From Gallaecimonas xiamenensis 3-C-1 (GTDB lineage: Bacteria; Pseudomonadota; Gammaproteobacteria; Enterobacterales; Gallaecimonadaceae), in the NCBI RefSeq assembly GCF_000299915.1, contig NZ_AMRI01000005.1, forward strand, positions 62,001-126,000: a stretch of DNA of 64,000 nucleotides, read 5' to 3'. The notes beneath the pieces were generated by a model that saw nothing but the letters and a program-made list of their open reading frames with translations, was not told the DNA's origin and searched no databases. Position numbers and translations under genes: made by a program. Below are positions 1 through 9,754 of the stretch, piece by piece. How positions within the stretch are numbered: position 1 is the first letter of the stretch; each line of letters starts with the position of its first letter.

Positions 1-16
1 AGGGAGCCGTTTTTTA

Positions 17-1522
17 TCAGGCCGGTAGGCGTAGGGTGGCCAACTGATCCGCCATGGCCTGCTGCTGGCGGCTAATAAGGCCGGTCAGCTGCTCCAGTTC
101 CAGCAGTGCCTCGGCGATACGCTCCTGGCGGCTGCGGATATGGGCGGCGCCACGGGCCATTTCCTGGGTTACCTGGCGCTGCTGGGTGGTGGCGCTGGCC
201 ACCTGAGCCATGTGTCCAGAGCTGTGGTCCAGGGCCTGCAGGCTGGCAGCGATTTGTTCCGCAACCTTGGCTGCGGCAGCTTCACTGCCTTGCGCTGCCG
301 ACCGGCAATGGCCCATGGCGGCCACGGCCTCACTGACCCTTTGCTGCAGGCTCTTGATAAGATTGGTTATCTCGCCGGTGGACTGCTGGGTTTGAGCGGC
401 CAGGCTGCGCACCTCGTCCGCCACTACCGCAAAGCCCCGGCCGGCGTCCCCGGCCCTGGCCGCTTCGATAGCGGCGTTCAGGGCCAGCAGGTTGGTCTTG
501 TCCGCCACTTCGGCTATCACGTCCACCACCTTGTTGATGGCGGCGCTGGCCAGGTTGACCTCGTCCATAAAGCCGGCCGTGGTGCCCAACTGGCGGCCCA
601 TGTCCTGGCTGGCCCGGGCGGCCTGATCGGTGGCCAGTGAGGCCTGTTGTTGCTGTGCAAGGGCCTGGCCGACCTGGGCCTGGGCCTGGTCAGCGCTGTC
701 GGCGATATGGCTGGCGGAGGCGGCCATTTGCTCAATGGCGGCGGCCAGCTCCTGCAGGGCCTGGCTGATGGCTTTGCTCTGGCTGTTGATGTCCTGTTCC
801 TTTTGCACCAACTGGCCATTGAGCCGGCCCAGGTCATCTTTCTCGGTGACCAGGGCTTTGGCCATGGCGCCAAGGGCGCCGAGCATCTGGGCAAAGCCCC
901 TGAGGGCTGGGGTTAGGGGCGCCACCTGGATATCCAGGTTGATGCTGCCTTTGTCCAGACTCATGGCCTGGCTGGCCTCGGTCAGCACGTCCCCTTGCAG
1001 GTTTTCCTGGCGCGATTGCAGAGCCATCAGCACCAGCACCGCCGTTTCCACCACCACGTAAGCGGCGTGCAGGCCCACTGTCTGCCAGTGGTTGGCCATA
1101 TGGTTGAACAGCCAGACCGGGTAACCTTGGTGTTGCAGGTAGCAAAACAACAGATGGTGTACGGCAATGACCGCCGCCCCTGTCAGCAGGGTGGGAATTT
1201 GGCGGTAGACGGTGAGCAGTGCCAGGGTCACGAAGACCCCGAAGTGGAGCTCGATAAGGCCGTGGGCCAGATGGATCTGCAGGGCCACCATGGCCATCTG
1301 CAAGGCGGCCATCAGCGGGCCGGAGATGGGCAACTGGCCCAGGGCCAGGCGCACGAAGGCGGCCATGGCCAACAACGGCAGGCCAAAAGCCAGGGCCTGG
1401 CCCCATTGGCCATGCCAACTGGCCAGGTAAAGGCAGAACAAAAAGTAAAAGGCCATCACGCCCAGCATCAGGCGGTTGGCATTATGCAGTCGGGCAGATT
1501 CCAAAGGGGAAACAGCAGGCAT
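17..1522 (-). CDS. Methyl-accepting chemotaxis protein, polytopic membrane sensor
   Basis: A 501-residue chemoreceptor. Residues 1 to about 175 are a run of roughly six hydrophobic segments, not the usual two-helix periplasmic sensor. This part is rich in His (for example the [11 protein letters not shown] and IAVHHLLF stretches), a pattern I know from a family of gammaproteobacterial receptors with an integral-membrane input domain. A long coiled-coil signalling domain follows, and its conserved hairpin tip ([16 protein letters not shown], then [15 protein letters not shown], about residues 345-375) should contact CheA/CheW. I see no clear HAMP domain and no C-terminal CheR-tethering pentapeptide. 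The start at 1522 gives a compact N-terminus directly before the first membrane span. The ligand is unknown. It appears to be a single-gene unit, with the convergent end of the window 16 bases downstream. Confidence 0.9.
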   Translation of the reverse strand: MPAVSPLESARLHNANRLMLGVMAFYFLFCLYLASWHGQWGQALAFGLPLLAMAAFVRLALGQLPISGPLMAALQMAMVALQIHLAHGLIELHFGVFVTLALLTVYRQIPTLLTGAAVIAVHHLLFCYLQHQGYPVWLFNHMANHWQTVGLHAAYVVVETAVLVLMALQSRQENLQGDVLTEASQAMSLDKGSINLDIQVAPLTPALRGFAQMLGALGAMAKALVTEKDDLGRLNGQLVQKEQDINSQSKAISQALQELAAAIEQMAASASHIADSADQAQAQVGQALAQQQQASLATDQAARASQDMGRQLGTTAGFMDEVNLASAAINKVVDVIAEVADKTNLLALNAAIEAARAGDAGRGFAVVADEVRSLAAQTQQSTGEITNLIKSLQQRVSEAVAAMGHCRSAAQGSEAAAAKVAEQIAASLQALDHSSGHMAQVASATTQQRQVTQEMARGAAHIRSRQERIAEALLELEQLTGLISRQQQAMADQLATLRLPA

Positions 1523-1614
1523 TCCAGGGCACCTTCGAATTCGGGGGAGCGGATTCTACCCCCGAAAGAAGGTCATGGATCAGCCGAACTGCACTGTTCT
1601 TGACCTATTTCAAG

Positions 1615-2082
1615 TCAAAGGGCTTTTTCCATGGTCCAGTTCACCAGGATTTTACCCCGCCGTTGCACCTGGTTTTCAGAGGTCACCGAAAAGCCTTGCT
1701 TGGCAAAGAAGGGTTTGGCCAGTTTGGACGCGTCCACCGTCAGCTGTGTCAGCCCCTGCTCCCTGGCCCTGTGTTCCAGTTGCCGGTAAAGGGCCTGGGC
1801 CACCCCTTGGCGCTGAAAGTCCGGGTGGGTAAAGGCAAGGCCGATAAGGCCGGAAGGTTCCAGGGTCATAAAGCCGGTCAGGGTCCCGTCCTGCTCCGCC
1901 ACCAGGGGCTGCAATAGGTCCAATTTCTGGCGCCAAAGGCCGTAATCGATGGGGTAGGGGGCCCAGGCGTCCAACTGAGCCTGGTTATAGGGCCCCAGGG
2001 CCGAGCGGTGCACGCTGGCGTAGAAAAGCTCGGCCAGGGGGCGGGCGTCGCGGCTCTGGTAAGGCCTGATGATCAGTGACAT
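1615..2082 (-). CDS. GNAT family N-acetyltransferase
   Basis: A 155-residue single-domain GNAT protein. The acetyl-CoA binding motif A is visible as HPDFQRQGVAQALYRQLE (Q/R-x-x-G-x-A), preceded by a beta-strand stretch (SGLIGLAFTHP) and followed by the typical GL-x-LTVDASKLAKPFFAKQGF segment that closes the fold. The acceptor substrate cannot be read from sequence; small-molecule or peptide amines are possible. Its ATG overlaps the last 10 bases of the upstream threonine aldolase gene, so the two are probably translated from one message. Family is clear, function unknown. Confidence 0.85.
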   Translation of the reverse strand: MSLIIRPYQSRDARPLAELFYASVHRSALGPYNQAQLDAWAPYPIDYGLWRQKLDLLQPLVAEQDGTLTGFMTLEPSGLIGLAFTHPDFQRQGVAQALYRQLEHRAREQGLTQLTVDASKLAKPFFAKQGFSVTSENQVQRRGKILVNWTMEKAL

Positions 2083-3080
2083 CGGTAAAAGTCCGCCACC
2101 GCCTTGAGCAAGCGGGCCACGTCGTCCCCGCTGATACCCAGGTGGGTTACCAGCCTGATGGGTTTGCCGGCGCTGATAAGGATGCCGCGCTCCAGCAAGT
2201 ACTGCTTAAGCTCCTGCTCCCGGCCCAGTTGGCACTGGGCGTAGAGGATATTGGTGGGGGTGGCGGTTACCTTGAGGGCGCCAATCTCCCCAAGGCCCTG
2301 GGCCAGTTGGCCGGCATGGTCGTGGTCTTCTTGCAGCCTTGAGGGCATGGTGTCCAGGGCGATATGGGCCGCAGCGGCGATGATGCCAGCCTGGCGCATG
2401 GCGCCACCCAACATCTTGCGAAGGCGCCTGGCCCTGTCGATAAAGTCCCGGTCACCCATCAGCAGCGAACCCACCGGCGCTCCCAGGCCTTTGGACAGGC
2501 AGATGCTGACCGAGTGGTAATGGCGGGTAATGTCCTTGATGTCCACCCCCAGGGCCACGGCGGCGTTAAAGGCCCTGGCCCCGTCCAGGTGCAGCTTGAG
2601 GCCCTTTTCCTGGCAGAGGGCGGCGGCCTGCTGCTGGTAGTCCAGGCTCAGCACCTTGCCGCCTATGGTGTTCTCCAGGGACAACAGCCTGGTGCGGGCG
2701 AAGTGAAAGTCGTCGGCCTTGATGGCGGCCGCCACCTTGGCCAGATCCAGGCTGCCGTCCGCTTCGTTGTCGATGGGTTGGGGCTGGATGCTGCCCAGCA
2801 CGGCGGCGCCGCCGGCTTCGTATTTGTAGTTGTGAGCCTGCTGGCCGCACAGGTATTCGTCGCCGCGCTGGCAATGGCTCATCAGCGCCAACAGGTTGGC
2901 CTGGGTGCCGGAGCTGGTAAAAAGACCGGCTGCAAACCCCAGCTTGTTGCAGGCAAAGGCTTCCAGGGCATTGACGGTGGGGTCGTCCCCGTAAACGTCG
3001 TCACCCACTGCTGCCTGGGCCATGGCGGCACGCATTTCATCTGTGGGCTGGGTGACGGTGTCACTGCGAAAATCGATCAT
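2073..3080 (-). CDS. ltaE: Low-specificity L-threonine aldolase
   Basis: PLP-dependent aldolase that cleaves L-threonine/L-allo-threonine to glycine and acetaldehyde in the cytoplasm. I start it at the ATG at 3080 (MIDFRSDTVTQPTDEMRAAM), which gives 335 residues, the normal family length. The open frame runs further upstream, but that part is not aldolase-like and crosses the promoter region of the divergent ABC transporter. The PLP lysine lies in SICLSKGLGAPVGS; by counting codons it is Lys197, the same position as in the E. coli enzyme. The LHLDGAR motif contains the PLP-binding Asp and Arg. The gene is followed by an overlapping GNAT gene. Confidence 0.93.
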   Translation of the reverse strand: MIDFRSDTVTQPTDEMRAAMAQAAVGDDVYGDDPTVNALEAFACNKLGFAAGLFTSSGTQANLLALMSHCQRGDEYLCGQQAHNYKYEAGGAAVLGSIQPQPIDNEADGSLDLAKVAAAIKADDFHFARTRLLSLENTIGGKVLSLDYQQQAAALCQEKGLKLHLDGARAFNAAVALGVDIKDITRHYHSVSICLSKGLGAPVGSLLMGDRDFIDRARRLRKMLGGAMRQAGIIAAAAHIALDTMPSRLQEDHDHAGQLAQGLGEIGALKVTATPTNILYAQCQLGREQELKQYLLERGILISAGKPIRLVTHLGISGDDVARLLKAVADFYRCH

Positions 3081-3243
3081 AAAAGCCTTCCTGGGGTTGT
3101 TTGGCTTGGTTATATCGCAAGGCCGGCCGGGATGCACGGGCGATTCTTGCAATTTGTTCATAGCCTTGTTTCGGCGCCAAGCGTCGCCGAGGCTGGCCGG
3201 ACCGTGTATCCTGACGGCACTTTTCTCGCCGTATCGAGGTGTT

Positions 3244-5091
3244 ATGTTCGGCTGGTTTGAAAGACGATTGGAGCCCTTGCCCAAGGACGAACCCCAGGTG
3301 CCGCCCCGCACCCTGGTGGCCTTTTGCCTGCACTACACCAAGGGCGCTTGGCGCTATCTGTTGCTGGCGGCACTGATGATGGCCCTGGTGGCCATTACTG
3401 AGGTCTGGCTATTCGGCTTTATGGGCAACATTGTCGACTGGCTGTCGGGTATGAGCCGCGACACCTTTATCGAGGAGCAGGGCCCAGTGCTGGTGGCCAT
3501 GGCCTTGGTGGTGCTGGTGGCGCTGCCGGCCTTTGTGGGCCTGCATTCGCTGATCAACTTCCAGACCCTTATCGGCAACTTCCCCATGCGCATTCGCTGG
3601 CAGGTTCACCGTTACCTGCTCAAGCAGTCCATGGCCTTCTACCAGGACGAGTTTGCCGGCCGGGTGGCCACCAAGATGATGCAGACCGCCCTGGCGGTGC
3701 GCGAATGCGTGATGAAGCTGATGGACGTACTGAACTACGTGGCCGTCTATTTCATCGGTACCCTGGTGATCGTCGGCGCCGCCGACTGGCGCCTGGTGAT
3801 CCCCCTGGCCCTGTGGCTGGGCTGCTACATGCTGATGCTGCGCTTTTTCGTGCCGCGTCTGGCCAAGGTGTCGGCGGTCCAGGCCGACGCCCGTTCGGTG
3901 ATGACAGGGCGCATCGTCGACAGCTACACCAATATCCAGACCGTCAAGTTGTTCTCCCACGCCCGCCGCGAGGCCGATTACGCCGAAGAAGGGATGCGCG
4001 GCTTTATGAACACCGTCTACGCCCAGATGCGGCTGGTGACCAAGCTCAACGTCAGCCTCTATGTGCTCAACGCCCTGCTGCTGTTCTCGGTGGCGGCCCT
4101 GGCTCTGTGGCTGTGGCTGGAAGCGTCCATTTCCGTTGGCGCCGTGGCGGTGGCCCTGGGCCTGGTGCTGCGTCTGTGGGGCATGTCCCAGTGGATCATG
4201 TGGGAAGTGTCGGCGCTCTTTGAAAACATCGGCACGGTGCAGGACGGTATCGGCTCCATTTCGGTGCCAAGGCTGGTGGAAGACAAGGCCGATGCCGAGC
4301 CTCTGGACGTCAGTCAGGGCGGTATCCAGTTCCAGGACATCCGTTTTCACTATGGTAAGGAAAGCGGCGTCATCGACCATTTGAGCCTTAACATCCAGCC
4401 TGGTGAAAAGGTGGGCCTGGTGGGGCGCTCCGGGGCCGGCAAGTCCACCCTGGTCAACCTCTTGCTGCGTTTTTATGACCTGGAAGGGGGCAAAATCTGC
4501 ATCGACGGCCAGGACATTGCCGCCGTCACCCAGGACAGCCTGCGGGCCCAGATCGGCATGGTCACCCAGGACACCTCGCTGCTGCATCGCTCGGTGCGGG
4601 ACAACATCCTCTATGGTCGCCCCGACGCCGACGAGGCCATGATGCGGGAAGCGGCCAACAAGGCCGAGGCGGACGGCTTTATTGAAGAGTTGTCCGACGC
4701 CAAGGGCCGCAGCGGCTTTGACGCCCATGTGGGCGAGCGGGGGGTCAAGCTGTCCGGTGGCCAGCGCCAGCGTATCGCCATCGCCCGGGTGATGCTCAAG
4801 GACGCCCCCATCCTGATCCTCGACGAGGCCACCTCGGCCCTGGACTCGGAAGTGGAAGCGGCCATCCAGGAAAATCTCTATCGCCTGATGGCCGGTAAGA
4901 CGGTGATCGCCATAGCCCACCGCCTGTCCACCATTGCCGCCATGGACAAACTGGTGGTGATGGACAAGGGCGCCATAGTGGAGGTGGGCAGCCACGACGA
5001 GCTGCTGGCCAAGGGGGGCATTTACGCCCAGCTCTGGCAGCGCCAGTCCGGCGGCTTCCTCGGCGACGAGGACGAACTGGCAAGGGCATGA
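3244..5091 (+). CDS. ABC transporter, fused permease and ATPase (exporter type)
   Basis: A 615-residue half-transporter of the MsbA/multidrug exporter class, expected to act as a dimer in the inner membrane. Residues about 35-330 hold the six-helix transmembrane domain. The ATPase follows: Walker A GRSGAGKST (about 394-402, Lys400), signature LSGGQRQR (about 503), Walker B ILILDEATSALD (Asp527, catalytic Glu528) and the switch His in AIAHRLSTI. All ATPase residues look intact. I chose the ATG at 3244 because the product then starts MFGWFERRLEPLPK; the open frame upstream lies in the intergenic space shared with ltaE. Substrate unknown (lipid or drug export is usual for the class). A strong hairpin terminator overlaps the stop codon. 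Confidence 0.9.
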   Translation: MFGWFERRLEPLPKDEPQVPPRTLVAFCLHYTKGAWRYLLLAALMMALVAITEVWLFGFMGNIVDWLSGMSRDTFIEEQGPVLVAMALVVLVALPAFVGLHSLINFQTLIGNFPMRIRWQVHRYLLKQSMAFYQDEFAGRVATKMMQTALAVRECVMKLMDVLNYVAVYFIGTLVIVGAADWRLVIPLALWLGCYMLMLRFFVPRLAKVSAVQADARSVMTGRIVDSYTNIQTVKLFSHARREADYAEEGMRGFMNTVYAQMRLVTKLNVSLYVLNALLLFSVAALALWLWLEASISVGAVAVALGLVLRLWGMSQWIMWEVSALFENIGTVQDGIGSISVPRLVEDKADAEPLDVSQGGIQFQDIRFHYGKESGVIDHLSLNIQPGEKVGLVGRSGAGKSTLVNLLLRFYDLEGGKICIDGQDIAAVTQDSLRAQIGMVTQDTSLLHRSVRDNILYGRPDADEAMMREAANKAEADGFIEELSDAKGRSGFDAHVGERGVKLSGGQRQRIAIARVMLKDAPILILDEATSALDSEVEAAIQENLYRLMAGKTVIAIAHRLSTIAAMDKLVVMDKGAIVEVGSHDELLAKGGIYAQLWQRQSGGFLGDEDELARA

Positions 5092-5118
5092 AAAAAGCGG
5101 GCATCAGCCCGCTTTTTT
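5091..5118. terminator. Bidirectional rho-independent terminator
   Basis: A 12-bp perfect inverted repeat (A6 + GCGGGC, loop ATCA, GCCCGC + T6) between the convergent ABC transporter and DUF2780 genes; it has T-runs on both strands. Confidence 0.92.
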
Positions 5119-5648
5119 TAGGCGCCCATCAGGGCGGTTTTCAGGCTCTGCATCAGGGCCGTGCCCCCTTCGGACTGCACATAATTTAGCAGCGGCGGCA
5201 GGAACTGTTGGACCATGCCCGGTTCCATGCCCAAGGACTCAAAGGCGCTGCCCAAGGCGTCCAGGCTGGGGTTGCCGTCGCCGCCATCACCGCCCAGCAG
5301 GGCGTCGGCTTTGCCCAAGAGTCCGCCCTGGCTGCCGGTGGACTGAGCTGCATTTTCCCCAAGGTCCGGGGCGGCGGCCAGCAGTTGGTCGAGGCTTGGG
5401 AACAGCTCGGCCAACTTGCCAAAGTCGTTGCCGCTCATGTTGTCCTTGGCCATGGCCAGCAGGGCCCCGGTGCCGCCTTGGGCCTGGTCCTGGCTGACCC
5501 CAAGGGTGGATACCAGGGTGTCCATCAGGCCGCCTTCGGTTTGCGGCTGGGTTTGGCTTTTAATAGCGCTGCCCAGTTTGCCAAGGTCGATGGCCTGGGA
5601 CGGAAGGGCGGTAACGGCCAGGGCGGTGGCGATAAGCAGGGTCTTCAT
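5118..5648 (-). CDS. Exported DUF2780 family protein (VcgC/VcgE-like)
   Basis: A 176-residue protein with a clear signal peptide (MKTLLIATALAVTALPSQA, cleavage about residue 19). The mature part resembles the DUF2780 (VcgC/VcgE) family: a helical segment with GVSQDQAQGGTGALLAMAKDNMSGNDF and a FPSLDQLLAAAPDL motif, a Gly/Ser/Asp-rich linker, then a C-terminal helical region with QFLPPLLNYVQSEGG. Members are small secreted or periplasmic proteins without an assigned biochemical role. It stands alone, with its own terminator shared with the convergent ABC gene. Confidence 0.8.
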   Translation of the reverse strand: MKTLLIATALAVTALPSQAIDLGKLGSAIKSQTQPQTEGGLMDTLVSTLGVSQDQAQGGTGALLAMAKDNMSGNDFGKLAELFPSLDQLLAAAPDLGENAAQSTGSQGGLLGKADALLGGDGGDGNPSLDALGSAFESLGMEPGMVQQFLPPLLNYVQSEGGTALMQSLKTALMGA

Positions 5649-5741
5649 CTGTGCTCCTTGGAATGTGCTTTATGCTGTTGTCCGCCGACTGTCTTGAACA
5701 GCAGCTTAACCATCAAAAAAGGGCGCCCCAAGGCGCCCTTT

Positions 5742-6218
5742 TCAGCCGTTGCTGGCCAGCCAGTCCAACACCACCTGGTGGTGGTCGCTGGTTTTGAACT
5801 TGTCGAAGCGGTGGCGGACTGTGCCGTCGCTGCCAATCAAAAAGCTCAGGCGGTGGATGCCGTCGAATTCACGGCCCATGAATTTTTTCAGGCCCCAAAC
5901 CCCGAAGGCCTCGGCCACCTGGTGGTCCTCGTCGGCCAGCAGCGGAAAGTTCAGCTCCTGCTTTTGCTCGAAGTTTTTCAGGCGTTTGGCCGGGTCTGGG
6001 CTGATGCCCAGCACCGCCACGCCCTTGGCCTTAAGCTCGCCCAGGCTGTCGCGCAGGCCACAGGCCTGGACGGTGCAGCCGGGGGTGCTGGCCTTGGGGT
6101 AGAAATAAACCAGCACCTGCTGGCCCGCGAAATCACTGAGCTTGACGGTGTTCCCGTCCTGGTCGGCCAGGGTAAAGGCAGGGGCCTTGTCGCCGGCATT
6201 GAGCGGTTTGATGCTCAT
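5742..6218 (-). CDS. bcp: Thioredoxin-dependent thiol peroxidase (bacterioferritin comigratory protein)
   Basis: Atypical 2-Cys/1-Cys peroxiredoxin that reduces peroxides in the cytoplasm. The peroxidatic Cys sits in the family motif YPKASTPGCTVQACGLRDS; the resolving-type Cys five residues later (C-x4-C) is also present. Three in-frame starts (a GTG and two ATGs) lie side by side. The AAGGAG ribosome site is correctly spaced (5 nt) only from the last ATG, at 6218, giving 158 residues. The gene follows gcvR with a TGATG stop/start contact, the same pair and order as in E. coli. Confidence 0.92.
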   Translation of the reverse strand: MSIKPLNAGDKAPAFTLADQDGNTVKLSDFAGQQVLVYFYPKASTPGCTVQACGLRDSLGELKAKGVAVLGISPDPAKRLKNFEQKQELNFPLLADEDHQVAEAFGVWGLKKFMGREFDGIHRLSFLIGSDGTVRHRFDKFKTSDHHQVVLDWLASNG

Positions 6219-6220
6219 CA

Positions 6221-6757
6221 TCACTCCTTATGACGAATTTCGGTCAGGGGGGTCAGATGGGAAAGTTTCACATCCAGGGCGGCGGCGTTGCACAGGGGGG
6301 CGAGGGCGGTCTCAAATTCCCCAAGGTCGGTGCCGTCCGGCAGGTTGATACGGATGGCCAGGTGTAATTGGTCATCTTCGGTGCTGGCCGACAGGGCCGA
6401 GATGTTGACCTGGCGTTCGGCCAGGAACTGGGTCACCTGGGAGATCACCCCGGGGCGGTCCGGGGTGACGGCTTGCAGTTCCAAGCGGTGGGCGTAGTTG
6501 GCGGCTTCGTGGTGGCCGGTGCGTTTCATCATGGTCAGCAGGTTATGATCCCGCGCCAGCATCGGCATCTGGCTTTCCAAGCGGGCCACCGCATTCCAGT
6601 CACCACTGATCAGCATGATCAGGGTAAACTCGTTGCCCAGGATGGCCATGCGGCTGTCGACGATGTTGCAGTGGCAGGCACTGGCCAACTTGACCAGCTC
6701 GTTGACGATGCCCGGCCTGTCTTCACCGACGGCGGTGACCACCAAAAATTGGCTCAT
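6221..6757 (-). CDS. gcvR: Glycine cleavage system transcriptional repressor GcvR
   Basis: A 178-residue protein of two ACT domains (N-terminal about 1-85 beginning FLVVTAVGEDRPGIVNEL, second about 93-175 containing TPDRPGVISQVTQFLAERQVNI). In E. coli, GcvR binds GcvA and glycine and represses the gcv operon; it does not itself bind DNA. The ACT dimer-interface DRPGI/V motifs occur in both halves. It is divergent from dapA and co-transcribed with bcp, exactly as in enterobacteria. No gcvA or gcvTHP genes are in the window. Confidence 0.92.
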   Translation of the reverse strand: MSQFLVVTAVGEDRPGIVNELVKLASACHCNIVDSRMAILGNEFTLIMLISGDWNAVARLESQMPMLARDHNLLTMMKRTGHHEAANYAHRLELQAVTPDRPGVISQVTQFLAERQVNISALSASTEDDQLHLAIRINLPDGTDLGEFETALAPLCNAAALDVKLSHLTPLTEIRHKE

Positions 6758-6847
6758 TCACTGTCCTTTCAATGCGTTAACTGCTGGCTTGTGTTGCACA
6801 AAGGGCAAAAGTACCATACCAAGCCAATGATAAAACAGGAGCATAAC

Positions 6848-7726
6848 ATGTTCACCGGCAGCATCGTCGCCCTCGTCACCCCCATGACCAGTGAAGGCGC
6901 AGTGGATTTTGACGCCCTCAAGGCACTGGTTGAGTGGCATATCAGTGAAGGGACGCAAGGGATTGTTGCCATGGGTACCACGGGTGAGTCCGCCACCCTG
7001 GATACCGACGAACATATTGCCGTGGTCAAGGCCGTCTGTGAGGCCGCCGGCGGCCGCATCAAGGTGATCGCCGGCAACGGTGGCAGCGCTACCCACAAGG
7101 TGGTAGCCCTGACCAAAGAGCTGGACGCCTTGCCCATCGACGGTTTCCTGACCGCCACCCCAGCCTACAACAAGCCCACCCAGCAAGGCCTTGTGGCCCA
7201 TTTTGAGGCCGTGGCTGCCGCCACCGCCAAGCCCATACTACTTTATAACGTGCCCGGCCGTACCGCCGTGGACATGAAACCGCAAACCGTGGCCACCTTG
7301 AGTGAACTTCCCAACATAGTGGGTATCAAAGAGGCCACCGGTGACCTGGCAAGGCTGGCAGATCTGCAAGCCCTTGTGGCGGATGACTTTGTGCTGTTGT
7401 CCGGGGATGATGCTACCTGCCGCGCCTTTATGCTGGCTGGCGGCCACGGCATTATCAGCGTTACAGTCAACGTGGCGCCCAAGGCCATGCGCAACCTTTG
7501 CGACTTGGCCCTGGCCGGCAAAGGTGCAGAGGCCCTGGCCCAGGACCTGAAGATCCAGGGGCTGCACAGGTCCCTGTTTGTAGAAGCCAACCCGACACCG
7601 GCCAAGTGGGCGCTCAAGCGCCTGGGGCTGTTGAAAACCGACACTTTACGTTTGCCGCTTGTGCCCCTGACCGCAGCCGGCCAAGCGAGCGTTGAGGCCG
7701 ACCTGAAAAAAGCCGGCCTTCTTTGA
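6848..7726 (+). CDS. dapA: 4-hydroxy-tetrahydrodipicolinate synthase
   Basis: First committed enzyme of lysine/diaminopimelate synthesis; condenses pyruvate with aspartate semialdehyde (made by Asd, also encoded in this window at 57.9 kb). The 292-residue length matches the family. Visible active-site elements: GTTGESATL (pyruvate binding), LYNVPGRTAVD (catalytic Tyr) and GIKEATGDL (Schiff-base Lys). The start ATG at 6848 is preceded by AGGAG at 6837-6841. Upstream open frame is discarded because it runs through gcvR on the other strand. It forms an operon with bamC, 9 nt downstream. Confidence 0.96.
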   Translation: MFTGSIVALVTPMTSEGAVDFDALKALVEWHISEGTQGIVAMGTTGESATLDTDEHIAVVKAVCEAAGGRIKVIAGNGGSATHKVVALTKELDALPIDGFLTATPAYNKPTQQGLVAHFEAVAAATAKPILLYNVPGRTAVDMKPQTVATLSELPNIVGIKEATGDLARLADLQALVADDFVLLSGDDATCRAFMLAGGHGIISVTVNVAPKAMRNLCDLALAGKGAEALAQDLKIQGLHRSLFVEANPTPAKWALKRLGLLKTDTLRLPLVPLTAAGQASVEADLKKAGLL

Positions 7727-7735
7727 GGTATTTGG

Positions 7736-8821
7736 ATGACCATAACTAAAACGACCCTGGCGCTGGCCGTCATTGCCCTGGCCGGGTGCTCTTCGACCAT
7801 GGAACGTCGCCAGGCGGACGGCAGTTTTGCCTACGCCCAATTGGAAACCGAGCCGACCCTCAAAGCGCCGGCCAATCTCCATGCCCCCAAAGGGGATGGC
7901 CGTTTTGACATACCGCCGGCCAAGGCCCAAGGTCCGGTGGGCAAGGAGCTGGACATCCGCGCCCCGCGCCTGGTGCTGACCCTGGTGGACGGCTCCCGCC
8001 TGGAAGAGAGCGAGTCCGGCTCCAAGGTGCAAATCGACGCCCGTGACGGTGTGGGTGACGTGGTGTCCATCGTCCAGCAGCGCCTGGACCAGTGGCTGGC
8101 CGCCCGCAATATCCCGGTCCAAAAACGCGGCAGCACCCAGATTGAAACCGGTTGGTTCGTGCCGGCCGACAGCGAAACCATGATGGCCAGCGCCGACGAC
8201 TTCCCGGTCAAGCGCCGCTTTGCCATCAGCGTCAAGGCTCCCGAGCACAAGCGCACCGCCGAGGTCAGCATCAAGAGCCTGGGGGCTGAGAAGACCTCCA
8301 GCGACGACGAAGAGACCATCATAGGGGAAGGGGAACGCGCCGCCGTGGCGGTCCTGAACGACTGGCTGGCTTACTATGCCAGTAAGGACGAGGTCAGCGC
8401 TCGCGACCAGCTTCTCGCCAAGTTCCGCCCCGTGGCCGTTACCCTGCGTCAGGAAGAGGGCGACCAGACCGCCTTTGTTCTGGGTGCCGATTTTGAGCGG
8501 GCCTGGAACCGCCTGCCCATGGTCCTCGAGCACCTGGGCTTTGAGGTCAAGGACATCGACAAGTCCCTGGGTACTCTCTTTGTCAGCTATAAGGGCAGCC
8601 CGGACAGCTCTTTCTGGAGTGGCCTCTTTGGTGGCGACGACAAGGAACTGACCCTGGAGCACGGTAAATACCAGATCCAGCTTGGGGAACTGGGGGACAA
8701 CACCTCCATGACCCTGACCGACGATGATGGCCAGCCGCTGCCCACCGCCAAGTACACCGAAATGTACAATCAGTTCGCCGAACTGATGCGCGATGGCGAT
8801 CTGAAAGAACTCAAGAAATAG
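7736..8821 (+). CDS. bamC: Outer membrane protein assembly factor BamC (lipoprotein)
   Basis: A 361-residue lipoprotein subunit of the BAM complex that inserts beta-barrel proteins into the outer membrane. The N-terminus has a lipoprotein signal with lipobox LAGC (Cys about 18), followed by a long unstructured segment and two helix-grip domains, as in the E. coli protein (formerly NlpB). Position directly after dapA is diagnostic across gammaproteobacteria. A hairpin terminator lies 36 nt after the stop, so purC probably has its own promoter. Confidence 0.92.
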   Translation: MTITKTTLALAVIALAGCSSTMERRQADGSFAYAQLETEPTLKAPANLHAPKGDGRFDIPPAKAQGPVGKELDIRAPRLVLTLVDGSRLEESESGSKVQIDARDGVGDVVSIVQQRLDQWLAARNIPVQKRGSTQIETGWFVPADSETMMASADDFPVKRRFAISVKAPEHKRTAEVSIKSLGAEKTSSDDEETIIGEGERAAVAVLNDWLAYYASKDEVSARDQLLAKFRPVAVTLRQEEGDQTAFVLGADFERAWNRLPMVLEHLGFEVKDIDKSLGTLFVSYKGSPDSSFWSGLFGGDDKELTLEHGKYQIQLGELGDNTSMTLTDDDGQPLPTAKYTEMYNQFAELMRDGDLKELKK

Positions 8822-8856
8822 CGCTGACAAGCCAGAGTCAGGGCATTACAATACGC

Positions 8857-8883
8857 AGGCCGCCGAGAGCGGCCTTCTTTTTT
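8857..8883 (+). terminator. Rho-independent terminator after dapA-bamC
   Basis: GC-rich stem AGGCCGC / GCGGCCT with a 5-nt loop, followed by a T-rich tail broken by one C. Confidence 0.8.
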
Positions 8884-8925
8884 CGCCCAAGCGCAAACGT
8901 TTTCAGCAATCGGAGTCCTCATAGG

Positions 8926-9639
8926 ATGGAAAAACGCCAAGAGCTTTACCGTGGCAAAGCCAAATCTGTTTACACCACGGACAATCCTGACTACCTTGTC
9001 CTGCATTTTCGCAATGACACGTCCGCCTTCGACGGCGAGAGGATCGAGCAGCTGGCGCGCAAGGGCATGGTGAACAACAAGTTCAACCACTTCATCATGA
9101 ACAAGCTGGAAGCGGCCGGCATTCCCACCCAGATCGAAAAACTGCTGGGTGACGACGAAGTGCTGGTGAAGAAACTGGACATGATCCCGGTGGAATGTGT
9201 GATCCGCAACTACGCAGCCGGCTCCCTGGTGCGTCGCCTGGGCGTGGAAGAGGGCAAGAAGCTCGAGCCCCAGACCTTCGAATTGTTCCTGAAAAACGAC
9301 GCCCTCCATGACCCCATGGTCAACGACAGCCTCTGCGCCGCCTTTGGCTGGGCCACCGAAGCCCAGTTGGCCCGCATGAAAGAGCTGACCTACCAGGTCA
9401 ACCAGGTGCTGTCCAAGCTGTTCGATGACGCCGGCATGCTGCTGGTGGATTTCAAGCTCGAATTCGGCCTATTCAAGGGCGAGATCGTGCTGGGTGACGA
9501 GTTCAGCCCAGACGGCTGCCGTATCTGGGACAAAGACACCAAGAAGAAGCTGGATAAAGACCGGTTCCGCCAAGGCCTAGGTGGCGTGGTGGAAGCCTAC
9601 GAAGAGGTGGCTGCCCGCCTGGGCCTGGATCTGGGCTAA
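8926..9639 (+). CDS. purC: Phosphoribosylaminoimidazole-succinocarboxamide synthase (SAICAR synthetase)
   Basis: Step 7 of de novo purine synthesis: CAIR + aspartate + ATP to SAICAR, in the cytoplasm. 237 residues, the same size as the E. coli enzyme. The N-terminus [25 protein letters not shown] is the ATP-binding signature, and [18 protein letters not shown] and LVDFKLEFG are strongly conserved. Gene order dapA-bamC-purC matches E. coli. It is terminated by a strong hairpin. Confidence 0.97.
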   Translation: MEKRQELYRGKAKSVYTTDNPDYLVLHFRNDTSAFDGERIEQLARKGMVNNKFNHFIMNKLEAAGIPTQIEKLLGDDEVLVKKLDMIPVECVIRNYAAGSLVRRLGVEEGKKLEPQTFELFLKNDALHDPMVNDSLCAAFGWATEAQLARMKELTYQVNQVLSKLFDDAGMLLVDFKLEFGLFKGEIVLGDEFSPDGCRIWDKDTKKKLDKDRFRQGLGGVVEAYEEVAARLGLDLG

Positions 9640-9653
9640 GGTTTAACCGCTTC

Positions 9654-9680
9654 AAAACCCCGGCTGGTCCGGGGTTTTTT
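9654..9680 (+). terminator. Rho-independent terminator after purC
   Basis: Ten-bp stem AAAACCCCGG / CCGGGGTTTT, 5-nt loop, T-run. Confidence 0.92.
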
Positions 9681-9754
9681 ATTGCGTTGGAGCAAGGACT
9701 TAGCTCAACCAGGGACTATGCTTAAGGCTATGGAAGGTCCCTAAGGAGAGCGGT

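Noticed and set aside
3409-4995. Minus-strand open frame of 528 codons opposite the ABC transporter
   Set aside because: Shadow of a gene with complete Walker and signature motifs.
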